A stretch of DNA of 20,944 nt from positions 1 to 20,944 of the forward strand of contig JACPBN010000044.1 in the NCBI GenBank assembly GCA_016180275.1, read 5' to 3'. Positions 1-6,223 of this stretch are shown in pieces (the first letter of the stretch is position 1; every line of letters starts with the position of its first letter). A program made the position numbers and the translations under genes. This DNA is from Candidatus Woesearchaeota archaeon (GTDB lineage Archaea; Nanobdellota; Nanobdellia; Woesearchaeales; UBA10200). Under the pieces are notes generated by a model, which worked only from the letters and a program-made list of their open reading frames with translations, did not search any database and was not told where the DNA came from.

Positions 1-2
1 AT

Positions 3-152
3 GCAGGAAATAAGTCTGGAAATCCTGCAGGCAAAAATTACTGGTTCAGGCGCATCAACACAGAGCAGGATGTTAAGGATGTTGCTGAGTTTGTCAAGAA
101 TCCTAATTCTATCTCTTCAAATTTACGCGAGAAGCAGATGTGGTTCAGGTAG
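3..152 (+). CDS. 3' end of an unidentified protein (partial at left edge)
   Basis: A plus-strand frame is open from the first bases of the window to a TAG at 150-152 and encodes the last 49 residues of a protein. The residues look like real coding sequence: a hydrophilic stretch with KNYWFRR near the beginning and a final EKQMWFR just before the stop. The ATG at position 1 is in a different frame and that frame runs on into T-rich intergenic DNA, so it is not the gene. I do not recognise the family. The gene converges on the histidine kinase gene with 18 bases between the stop codons. T-runs at 158-164 and 175-183 are the likely terminator. Confidence 0.6.
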   Translation, partial: AGNKSGNPAGKNYWFRRINTEQDVKDVAEFVKNPNSISSNLREKQMWFR

Positions 153-157
153 AATAA

Positions 158-183
158 TTTTTTTATTTCCTCAGTTTTTTTTT
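158..183 (+). terminator. T-rich terminator for the left-edge gene
   Basis: Runs of seven T (158-164) and nine T (175-183) follow the TAG of the partial plus-strand gene, as expected for intrinsic archaeal termination at T-tracts. The second run lies within the last codons of the convergent histidine kinase gene, so the two 3' ends overlap in function. Confidence 0.5.
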
Positions 184-1073
184 GGCAAATAAACCCTGAA
201 TGTTGTACCTTGATTATGTTGAGCAGCTGCCGAAACTTCTTCAGTCCTAGTATCATATCTGGAAGTTCCTTTTGTAGGTTGAGTTGAATCCACTTTGACA
301 TACCCCTTTTTCATATCAACAAGCTTTTTTACAATCTGCAAACCTAATCCTGTGCCTTCAGTTGTATAATCTCCAAATAAATCTGGCAGCTTATCTGCTG
401 GGATGCCGTTTCCAGTGTCAGAGACAGTTATTGTAGCTGATCCATCCTTAACTTCATATTTTACATCTATTTTGGTTTTAGCATATTTTTTTGCGTTTTT
501 TGCCAGCTGCAAGATTATGAAATATTTATCCAAGGATATCTTTTTAGCTCCGGAAAAATCATAAGAAATTTCAACATCTGTCCCTAACATTGATTTAAGC
601 ATATCAGGAACATATTGAGTTTTAATAGCAGGCAAAAATTTCTTATCTCCTGACAAAATATATGCAGGCAATACTAAGATATTTCTGACATTTTCATAAG
701 ACAATGAAGAGGAATATTTATCTTTTAAAAATCTATCTACTTCCATGCTGCCTGCAAGCACCTGTTCAAGCCCAGATGCAAAACTACTAGATATTGTAAC
801 AGGTGTTGTTAAATCATGTGTAAATACACCAATAGCAAGATATGCTAAGGCATTTTCTCTTCTAAGAGGATGCTCTGGAGAAATCTCACACATATTAGTT
901 TCTTCAACTATCCCAATAAATTGATTGGCATTTTCCCCATAAATCTTACAACTTTCACGGATTCTTTCCTTGTCAGGCTTTCTCTTTCTTAATTGCTTTG
1001 CAATCTCAAAAGAAGAGTCTGTTTCCAGCAAATTTCTTTCAATTTCAATGATTCTTTGTGTTAGGTCTGGCAT
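171..1073 (-). CDS. soluble histidine kinase
   Basis: This 300-residue protein has the core of a two-component histidine kinase. An H-box with FTHDLTTP places the phosphorylated His at residue 86, inside a helical dimerisation region of roughly residues 70-140. A GHKL ATPase domain follows: N-box with Asn193 (its first Asn is Gln189), G1 box DTGNGIP at 219-225, and the EGTGLGL lid/G2 box near 239-245. About 25 extra residues sit between the G2 box and the last strand (TTFRVYLP). There is no membrane segment and no recognisable sensor domain, so input must come from a partner or from the N-terminal 70 residues. The start codon directly abuts the stop of the 173-residue gene upstream, which points to translational coupling. 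No response regulator gene is visible. The kinase call is firm; the pathway is unknown. Confidence 0.85.
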   Translation of the reverse strand: MPDLTQRIIEIERNLLETDSSFEIAKQLRKRKPDKERIRESCKIYGENANQFIGIVEETNMCEISPEHPLRRENALAYLAIGVFTHDLTTPVTISSSFASGLEQVLAGSMEVDRFLKDKYSSSLSYENVRNILVLPAYILSGDKKFLPAIKTQYVPDMLKSMLGTDVEISYDFSGAKKISLDKYFIILQLAKNAKKYAKTKIDVKYEVKDGSATITVSDTGNGIPADKLPDLFGDYTTEGTGLGLQIVKKLVDMKKGYVKVDSTQPTKGTSRYDTRTEEVSAAAQHNQGTTFRVYLPKKN

Positions 1074-1595
1074 TTAATTCCCCTCTGGAACATTCCATCC
1101 ATCTCCAATAAAGTGCGTACGTTGTTTTACCGCATAGCCAAATACATTTAAGAGAGTAACTAATCTATAATGCTCTGCAAAATTAACTATGACGCCAACT
1201 TTACTATCTGCATGCATCTGTTTTAGGCTAGGATGATTTCCCTCTAATATTTTATGAAATACATCATAAGTATCGCCTTCTCCTCCCCATATAACTCTTC
1301 CTCTTAGTCCCATAGGTTCTCTTCTCTCACTATGGTATACATAACTAAAATCATCAGACATTTCTCTACGATGACAATACTTAAATCTCTGTGGTGAAAC
1401 TCTGCCTGTTCCAAGAGTATCAACCTTATGCTCAGGCACAAGATAACAGACAGCAGGATTTCCTGCTTCTCTTGTGCATTCATCAACTATCTGTGTAAGT
1501 TGAGGAAACTGAATATCATTAATTCCATGCTCTAAAACTCTTTCATGATCTTCGTTAGTGTGTATGATGTAGATTAATCGGGGTGTTTCTGTCAT
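1074..1595 (-). CDS. unknown 173-residue protein between the transglutaminase-like and kinase genes
   Basis: Middle gene of a three-gene minus-strand operon. I do not recognise the family. The protein is soluble, with an N-terminal strand-like segment (RLIYIIHT, residues 6-13), a short region rich in Arg and His (about residues 70-95), a GGEGDTYD segment near 104-111, and a hydrophobic strand (VGVIVNF) near 133-139. No phospho-acceptor Asp pattern of a receiver domain is evident. The start is supported by GTGAT at 1605-1601, a match to the archaeal anti-Shine-Dalgarno, five bases before the ATG. The stop codon touches the kinase start codon, so the two proteins are probably made together. By position it could supply input to, or take output from, the kinase, but this is inference from context only. 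Confidence 0.75.
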   Translation of the reverse strand: MTETPRLIYIIHTNEDHERVLEHGINDIQFPQLTQIVDECTREAGNPAVCYLVPEHKVDTLGTGRVSPQRFKYCHRREMSDDFSYVYHSERREPMGLRGRVIWGGEGDTYDVFHKILEGNHPSLKQMHADSKVGVIVNFAEHYRLVTLLNVFGYAVKQRTHFIGDGWNVPEGN

Positions 1596-1628
1596 TTTTT
1601 ATCACGTTTTTGTTTTTTTATTTTTAAT

Positions 1629-2690
1629 CTAGTCTCTATACCTCGGCATTTGTTCGATGACTAATGGGATAAATACATTGTTACTTACTTCAAGTGCTTC
1701 ATTGTCAAATGTTCTTAACTCTGGTCCGACATTAAAGACAACGTTAGCTAGAACTGGTAAATTTGCTAATAGCCAATCTCTTACCTCTTTAGTTGTGCCA
1801 TATCTTGTATCATTATTAAGGTAATCAAATGAAGTCTCTCCACTTAATTCACATTTAATTCCAACCGATTCTCTCCATTTATTTATCAAATCATCCAGAT
1901 ATCTTTCTACGCGAACTTTTGCTGCACCTGCTTCTATTAATTTTTCTAAGCATTCTCTTGGATTAGCTAGCCATTCATTCTCTTTTAATTGAGATTTTAC
2001 TTGCGCAATTTTAGTGCTGTCTAATATATCAAAATAAATTCCTGCGAAGCTTGTTAGTTTTTCTGTTGAGCTGTAACCTTGCCTTACAAACAAAACAAAA
2101 CTATAGTAAGGTGTAGAAAAATCATCGGGAGTTATACGCTCAGACGGTATTTTTTCTTTCAATAATTCAACATGCGATGTCGTAGAAGAATAGCCTCCTG
2201 CTATATAAGCATCTAAAAATGAGCCATCTTCAAGAACCCGAGTAGCAACAAATTGGCCGTCATTATTGCCTATGGTAAGACAACTTAAATCAATATTAGG
2301 CGCAGTTTTAAGATCTCCAGTTTCTTCATGCAGCGTCCCGATCTTCTTAAACCAAGGCGTTGCATCCATCTGAACCCATTGTTCGGTTTCAGGATCAAAT
2401 ACTAAAACATAGCTTTGCTGATAACCTTCTCTGCTCATTACATATTTTGGTTTAGCCTGCAATCCTAGCTTTCTTAGCTCATCGGCCATTTCAAGTGCAC
2501 AACGTGTGCAATTATAACCTTTAGCTATTTGAGGACTAGAAAGAAATAATTTACCATCAATTAAATTTACTGCTCGGACTTTCAGCATTGGATCTGTTAA
2601 GCCATTAAAATAGCCAAATATCCCATTTTCCAATGGCTCAAATTTTTTAGCGTAGCTTTTGAATATTTCTTCAATCCTTCGATCAACCAT
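1629..2690 (-). CDS. transglutaminase-like protein with a missing catalytic His
   Basis: 353 residues with no signal peptide. Residues 55-112 match the transglutaminase/papain-like core. Cys61 lies in a pattern with Ala65, Arg73, Gly76 and Ala79, which are the family spacings of Cys+4, +12, +15 and +18. Later come a strand QQSYVLVFD (91-99) and WVQMDATPW (105-113), whose Asp109 fits the catalytic Asp. The catalytic His, expected in HAWV, is Gln92 (QSYV). The fold is therefore probably kept while hydrolysis or cross-linking is lost or altered. The C-terminal 240 residues are not recognised. It is the first gene of the operon with the 173-residue protein (33 bases on) and the histidine kinase. 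A sensing or binding role is possible. I am fairly sure of the fold and unsure of the function. Confidence 0.7.
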   Translation of the reverse strand: MVDRRIEEIFKSYAKKFEPLENGIFGYFNGLTDPMLKVRAVNLIDGKLFLSSPQIAKGYNCTRCALEMADELRKLGLQAKPKYVMSREGYQQSYVLVFDPETEQWVQMDATPWFKKIGTLHEETGDLKTAPNIDLSCLTIGNNDGQFVATRVLEDGSFLDAYIAGGYSSTTSHVELLKEKIPSERITPDDFSTPYYSFVLFVRQGYSSTEKLTSFAGIYFDILDSTKIAQVKSQLKENEWLANPRECLEKLIEAGAAKVRVERYLDDLINKWRESVGIKCELSGETSFDYLNNDTRYGTTKEVRDWLLANLPVLANVVFNVGPELRTFDNEALEVSNNVFIPLVIEQMPRYRD

Positions 2691-2844
2691 TTTTCATCAA
2701 CGTTTAGTTTTTGTTTTTTTAAATTAGATGATTTACTCCAAAGGCTTATCGGGATACAATCTATTAAAACATCCAGTGACAGCGATTGCAAATTCTGTTC
2801 TTGCTTCACAAATACCTTAATTCCCTTATAGAAAACCACTTCTG

Positions 2845-2856
2845 CTTTATAAATAT
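2845..2856 (-). promoter_or_regulatory. TATA box for the kinase operon
   Basis: The minus strand reads ATATTTATAAAG here, preceded by TTAGTAGTTAAAAG, which resembles the upstream part of the promoter at 3755-3784. Transcription would begin near 2820, leaving a leader of roughly 130 bases before the transglutaminase-like gene. This is unlike the leaderless genes elsewhere in the window. Confidence 0.45.
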
Positions 2857-3043
2857 TACTACTTTTAACTACTAAGAAGTTATTAAAAATGGTCTAAAAA
2901 ACCGAAATCTTCCACGGCTGTTGCATTCTCTAAAACTTCTTACATAAAAATTAAGGCAATGTCCGCCTAATTTTAGCGAGCATAATTCCATTGAAAGAAT
3001 ACAAGTTTTGGCGGGCAGTTGCAAGCATAAATGCTAGCTATTG

Positions 3044-3059
3044 TTTGGACTGGCTCACC
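3044..3059 (+). repeat. TTTGGACTGG repeat, left copy
   Basis: Reads TTTGGACTGGCTCACC. It matches, in inverted orientation, 3616-3631 (14 of the first 15 bases) on the other side of the asparaginase gene, and in direct orientation 3720-3731 (12 bases). Confidence 0.7.
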
Positions 3060-3085
3060 TCAGAAAAAGTGACGGGCGGGACTGC

Positions 3086-3574
3086 TTACTTTATTTCCTC
3101 GAACTCTCCAACTTTTTTATTTTTGCGGACATTGTCCCATTTAAAATAGCGTCCGTTCATAGCGATATACACACCTGCCGGTAAAGTTTGGACAAAGGCA
3201 AGAGCCGCACCAAGATTGAAAAGACCATCTGAACTTCCGAATTTGTATGGAATCATGGCGCCGACTAAAACGATGGTCTTGCCTTTGACCTTTTTAGCGA
3301 GCACTTGGGCGGTTTCCACCATAGTATCAGTGCCATGCGTGATAACGATTTTATCTTCTGTTGCTTTGAGAACATTTGAGGCGATTGTTTCTCGGTCAGC
3401 ATCAGTCATATCCAGACTATCAATCATCATCAAAGTGCGAGTATCTGCAGGAACACTCGACCGCCCGAGTGCGAGCATTTCAGGCAGGTGTGTATCTTTG
3501 AAAAAAAGTGAGCCATCTAACTCGTTGTATTCTTTGTCGAAAGTTCCGCCCGTCACAAATATTCTTATTTTCAT
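3086..3574 (-). CDS. short-form (single-domain) asparaginase
   Basis: 162 residues matching only the N-terminal domain of type I/II L-asparaginases, which hydrolyse asparagine to aspartate and ammonia. Visible motifs are TGGTFD at 8-13 (nucleophile Thr11), DSLDM at 52-56, THGTDTM at 79-85 (Thr82, Asp83), GAMIP at 105-109, SSDG..NL at 114-121, and NVRKN at 148-152, whose Lys151 aligns with the catalytic Lys. The triad is therefore present although the usual C-terminal domain (full enzymes are about 330 residues) is absent. Short forms of this type exist in bacteria, so truncation is not implied. Two sampled 60-base stretches (3241-3300, 3301-3360) have 43% and 47% G+C, against 28% at 1801-1860 in the upstream gene. 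Together with flanking repeats this suggests horizontal acquisition. Confidence 0.85.
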   Translation of the reverse strand: MKIRIFVTGGTFDKEYNELDGSLFFKDTHLPEMLALGRSSVPADTRTLMMIDSLDMTDADRETIASNVLKATEDKIVITHGTDTMVETAQVLAKKVKGKTIVLVGAMIPYKFGSSDGLFNLGAALAFVQTLPAGVYIAMNGRYFKWDNVRKNKKVGEFEEIK

Positions 3575-3615
3575 AATGCTTTGATTTATGTGTATATCTT
3601 AATAAATGTTGCGTT

Positions 3616-3631
3616 AGTGAACCAGTCCAAA
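3616..3631 (-). repeat. TTTGGACTGG repeat, inverted copy
   Basis: The minus strand reads TTTGGACTGGTTCACT. It overlaps a perfect hairpin: TTAGTGAA at 3614-3621 pairs with TTCACTAA at 3633-3640 around an 11-base loop. With the left copy it brackets the asparaginase gene as an inverted pair. Confidence 0.7.
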
Positions 3632-3719
3632 TTTCACTAAACATCGGTTCCTGTTAAACTCTCCCGTTAGGGATTGGATTTTAGTGCAACGTCCCGACTG
3701 AAGCGAAGCGGAAGGAGAG

Positions 3720-3731
3720 TTTGGACTGGCT
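3720..3731 (+). repeat. TTTGGACTGG repeat, third copy
   Basis: Reads TTTGGACTGGCT, in the same orientation as the copy at 3044. It forms an inverted pair with 3622-3631, enclosing about 90 bases that contain further hairpins: TCCC-GTTA-GGGA near 3663-3674, and CACTAAA at 3635-3641 pairing with TTTAGTG near 3681-3687. Confidence 0.65.
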
Positions 3732-3770
3732 TAATAAAAAGGTTATTGTCTCTTTTTAGTAGTTACAAAA

Positions 3771-3784
3771 CGAAAGGTTTATAT
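3771..3784 (+). promoter_or_regulatory. leaderless promoter CGAAAGGTTTATAT
   Basis: A BRE/TATA element whose TATA centre is about 26 bases before the ATG at 3808, the spacing for leaderless transcription. It shares CGAAAG plus TTTATAT with the promoters at 6186-6200 and 6092-6077. Confidence 0.7.
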
Positions 3785-3807
3785 GCTAGTTAAGATATAG
3801 TATCAGT

Positions 3808-4158
3808 ATGACAAATACAAAAGAAAGCTCAGTTAGAAAAGCATATGGATTTTTCTATTGTAATGCTTCAAAACAAGAAATTGAAACAGAATTACCAACA
3901 ATTCGTAAAATGGTTGGAACTCCCTCTCAGTTAGAACTTTCTTTGATTGAAGGCATGGATAATATAAAGGGGAGTAAAAGATTAATTGCTCTTGCTCAAG
4001 AAGCTAAACAAAATGGCATAAATTACATGTTACTAGCAACATATCCTAGTGGAACTAGCAGAGATATCGCTGATGAGGTAGCATCCATTCTTAACGGTTT
4101 GACCTATTTTACCACTGATATTTTGGTATTAAGCAATTTGCCCCAAGACCAAACATAA
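3808..4158 (+). CDS. unknown 116-residue protein
   Basis: Small soluble protein beginning at an ATG placed correctly behind a strong leaderless promoter. No signal peptide or membrane helix. It has YGFFYCNAS at residues 13-21, an ELPTIRKMV helix near 28-36, and GINYMLLATYPSGTSRD near 70-86 followed by a helix ending in ILNGL. I have a general recollection of similar hypothetical proteins in DPANN genomes but no function to offer. It stands alone, transcribed away from the asparaginase island. Immediately downstream another frame continues as coding-like sequence with no start codon. Confidence 0.7.
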   Translation: MTNTKESSVRKAYGFFYCNASKQEIETELPTIRKMVGTPSQLELSLIEGMDNIKGSKRLIALAQEAKQNGINYMLLATYPSGTSRDIADEVASILNGLTYFTTDILVLSNLPQDQT

Positions 4159-4400
4159 GACGTAATCTTTTCTTTCAGGCTAAAAGATATAATCTTGATA
4201 AAAATACGACCATTACATTATCTGAAGAGCCTTGCTATAAGTTTGAGACAGATGATTATTTCTTTAGGGTTGAGCTTGCTGAAATAATTGAAGAGATAGA
4301 CTTGGTTCAGCGAAATACAATTGAAAGATCTATCTATAGAAAACTTGCAATTGAGCATCAGCCAAAACAGCCTGGGCATAATCTGCCGCATCTGCAATAA
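4119..4400 (+). pseudogene. coding-like fragment without a start codon
   Basis: After a TGA at 4116-4118 one frame stays open to a TAA at 4398-4400. From about 4161 it reads like a real protein (for example EEPCYKFETDDYFFRVEL, then EIIEEIDLVQRNTIERS), with a charged helical end. No ATG, GTG or TTG starts it. It overlaps the 3' end of the 116-residue gene in another frame and ends seven bases before the convergent AbiEii stop. It could be the surviving 3' end of a deleted gene, or a C-terminal extension reached by frameshift from the preceding gene. The family is not recognised. Confidence 0.4.
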
Positions 4401-4406
4401 AATTAG

Positions 4407-5390
4407 TCAGTTGTATTCTTCTTTGCCCGGATTTTCCAATTCTAACAGCGCTTGTCTACCTATTTCAGTTATAACCGGCACAATTTCCTCTTTAAATCCT
4501 GCATACTCTTTTTCCTTTATCTCTATCAGGATAAGCTTATCTTTCTCCTCTATCAAGGTGTAATCTTTTTTCTTTAACGAGCCAATGCTGTTTCTTATCT
4601 TTTCAGGAAGTTTTTTGATAAAAGATCTGCTGCTTATTATCTTATTGATTATCTGCTTATTTTTCAGCATATTTACATTGATTATCTTTGAGATAAGGAA
4701 TAGGTCAAGAATGTCCCTTTCTTTTATTGATGGCCTTGTCAAGATTGCCCTGATCTTCTCGCAGGCAACCTCTTTTAGGTCATAGCAAAGCATATTATTT
4801 TTTATCCTGATCTTTATCCCTTCGATAAATTCCAGATCTTTTACCAATTCATCATCGAATAAATGGCGTATGTCATTGAATTTAGCCGGATAAATCAGCT
4901 CATCATTGAAATTAACTTCAATCTTGATAAAATTTTCTGTGCCATAAACAGGGCTGTAATATATCCTGAACAGATAAACATTCTTTCTGTCCATCACATT
5001 GCAATATTTTTTATTTGACTTATCCTGCGAAAAATCAAGGCCGTATCTGCCTGCAATGCTGTAAAGTGCCCTGGCGAGAAAGCTTGTGAAGCCAGAGATA
5101 AGCTTATTCCTTTGTTTTGAAGAAAGTTTTGCCAATCCCTCATTTTCTGCATAAGTAAAATCAAGATCCTCGCTTATGCGATGGTAATTTAAATGCGCCC
5201 TAGTCAACAAAGTTCCTCCTTTAAAGACAAGCTTTGAAAATGGAGATTCTTTATCTTCTTTGATTTCATTGCTGATATCATTAAGGATCAAGGTCAGATA
5301 AAAATCCTTTTCTATAATAGGCTCATTTATCTTAGTATGCTTCTCTTTTATCTGCGCTACAAATCGCCTGATTATTTCAGCATTTACCAT
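4407..5390 (-). CDS. AbiEii-type nucleotidyltransferase toxin
   Basis: 327 residues with the AbiEii/DUF1814 layout. FKGGTLL at 56-62 is the nucleotidyltransferase glycine motif, RISEDLDF at 71-78 supplies Asp75 and Asp77 for metal binding, and KIEVNF gives a third acidic residue, Glu158. The family's helical motif (DLKEVACEKIRAILTR, then KERDILDL) covers 204-230. AbiE systems are toxin-antitoxin and abortive-infection modules whose toxin transfers nucleotides. The ATG overlaps the upstream antitoxin gene by 14 bases, with AGGTTAT just before it, so the pair is translationally coupled. All expected active-site residues are present, so it is probably active. The exact RNA target cannot be read from sequence. 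Confidence 0.85.
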   Translation of the reverse strand: MVNAEIIRRFVAQIKEKHTKINEPIIEKDFYLTLILNDISNEIKEDKESPFSKLVFKGGTLLTRAHLNYHRISEDLDFTYAENEGLAKLSSKQRNKLISGFTSFLARALYSIAGRYGLDFSQDKSNKKYCNVMDRKNVYLFRIYYSPVYGTENFIKIEVNFNDELIYPAKFNDIRHLFDDELVKDLEFIEGIKIRIKNNMLCYDLKEVACEKIRAILTRPSIKERDILDLFLISKIINVNMLKNKQIINKIISSRSFIKKLPEKIRNSIGSLKKKDYTLIEEKDKLILIEIKEKEYAGFKEEIVPVITEIGRQALLELENPGKEEYN

Positions 5391-6054
5391 ATAACCTCAT
5401 TATCTTTTTTGAATAATGTCCTGCATATTTCCCTAATTTTTTTCTCTGGATCTTGAAATCAAGGCTTTTTATCAGGGATTTTATGTCTTTTCCTTCATAT
5501 GAGCCAAAATAAAGGAAATCCAGGTAAGTTCTTTCTAAATCTGAGTAAAAGTATCTCACATTGTTGTTTGTATGTTTCTCCATTATGCCAAAATTAAACC
5601 TGTCTTTCTTGGTTTTTATAAACTTAAATCTTGTATTTCCCACAACTTTATTGCCTGAAAAACGTGCATTTATTACAGGAACCAGATTTAAGGCTTGCCA
5701 TATAACCTTGTTTTCTATCAATGCACGCTCTAATCCAAGATACCAGCATATATTAATTCTTTGAAGCACAAGAAAAACCAATTCTTCCTCTGAGTATCTG
5801 CAGTAATGGCCATGCCTTTCTTCCAATGAATAGATGTAATAATAATCTCCCAGTACCCTATTGATATATCTGCTTTTCCTTAAATATGTCCATAAGCTAA
5901 GGATGTTTATCTTTTGCCGGTATATCCTTTCGTAATCTTTTATTACCTGGAAGACCTCTTCCTTAGAGATGATCCTGTCTTTTTTTGCCCTTAGATTGTC
6001 AACAATCTTCTTAGATACGTTTGGCTTAGATATTTTGTTTTGTATAATAACCAT
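5377..6054 (-). CDS. AbiEi-like antitoxin
   Basis: 225 residues, directly upstream of and overlapping the AbiEii gene, in the normal antitoxin-first order. Residues 20-75 (ISKEEVFQVIKDYERI to DYYYIYS) resemble the N-terminal winged-helix region used by AbiEi for autoregulation. A C-terminal domain of about 140 residues follows, with GSYEGKDIKSLIKSLDF near 185-201. The protein is rich in Tyr, Lys and Arg. A leaderless promoter lies 28 bases upstream. I infer that it neutralises the toxin and represses its own promoter, as known for the family. Sequence similarity alone is modest and the call leans on gene order. Confidence 0.7.
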   Translation of the reverse strand: MVIIQNKISKPNVSKKIVDNLRAKKDRIISKEEVFQVIKDYERIYRQKINILSLWTYLRKSRYINRVLGDYYYIYSLEERHGHYCRYSEEELVFLVLQRINICWYLGLERALIENKVIWQALNLVPVINARFSGNKVVGNTRFKFIKTKKDRFNFGIMEKHTNNNVRYFYSDLERTYLDFLYFGSYEGKDIKSLIKSLDFKIQRKKLGKYAGHYSKKIMRLYGKC

Positions 6055-6076
6055 TTTAGTTACTACATAGAATAAA

Positions 6077-6092
6077 GTATATAAACTTTTCG
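6077..6092 (-). promoter_or_regulatory. leaderless promoter of the AbiE pair
   Basis: The minus strand reads CGAAAAGTTTATATAC, with the TATA centre about 28 bases before the ATG at 6054. It is the same CGAAA plus TTTATAT class as the promoters at 3771 and 6186. Confidence 0.7.
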
Positions 6093-6185
6093 TTTTCAGA
6101 TGCTGATAAATGATGATGCACTGTCTCTATCTTCGTAAAGTCGCCGATTTTACAAAATAAAAACTACTATCAAGTGACTACAAAT

Positions 6186-6200
6186 CGAAAGATTTATATA
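6186..6200 (+). promoter_or_regulatory. leaderless promoter CGAAAGATTTATATA
   Basis: The TATA centre is about 27 bases before the ATG at 6224. The upstream bases (AAGTGACTACAAAT) also align with those before the promoter at 3771 (TAGTAGTTACAAAA). Confidence 0.7.
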
Positions 6201-6223
6201 GGGGTTCTTTTATAATAAGCAGT

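Larger units (their letters stand above)
2691..3085. other. 395-bp gene-free stretch with inverted and TTTGGACTGG repeats
   Basis: Bases 2691-2893 hold the operon promoter and a minus-strand open frame with a coding-like look (see findings). Bases 2956-2967 (GCAATGTCCGCC) and 3010-3022 (GGCGGGCAGTTGC) form an imperfect inverted repeat with one bulge and one wobble pair around a 42-base loop. A copy of TTTGGACTGGCTCACC lies at 3044-3059. From about 2955 the DNA has more G and C than the flanks, matching the asparaginase gene next to it. Confidence 0.5.

Noticed and set aside
1..192. A 63-residue frame starting at the first ATG of the window
   Set aside because: The overlapping frame ending at 152 has far more protein-like sequence and no break to the window edge; the 63-residue frame runs through T-rich intergenic DNA.
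3044..3631. A simple transposon with TTTGGACTGG ends carrying the asparaginase gene
   Set aside because: No target-site duplication flanks the inverted pair, and a third copy of the repeat lies outside; the bracketing is reported without calling it a transposon.
3600..3740. Integron attC sites around the asparaginase gene
   Set aside because: The flanks are hairpin-rich and hold inverted repeats, but I found no GTTRRRY/RYYYAAC pair at suitable ends; only a self-palindromic GTTAAAC occurs.
6105..6125. A C/D-box guide RNA suggested by ATGATGA near the AbiE promoter
   Set aside because: No D box (CTGA) follows at a usable distance and the only CTGA lies before the C-like box.
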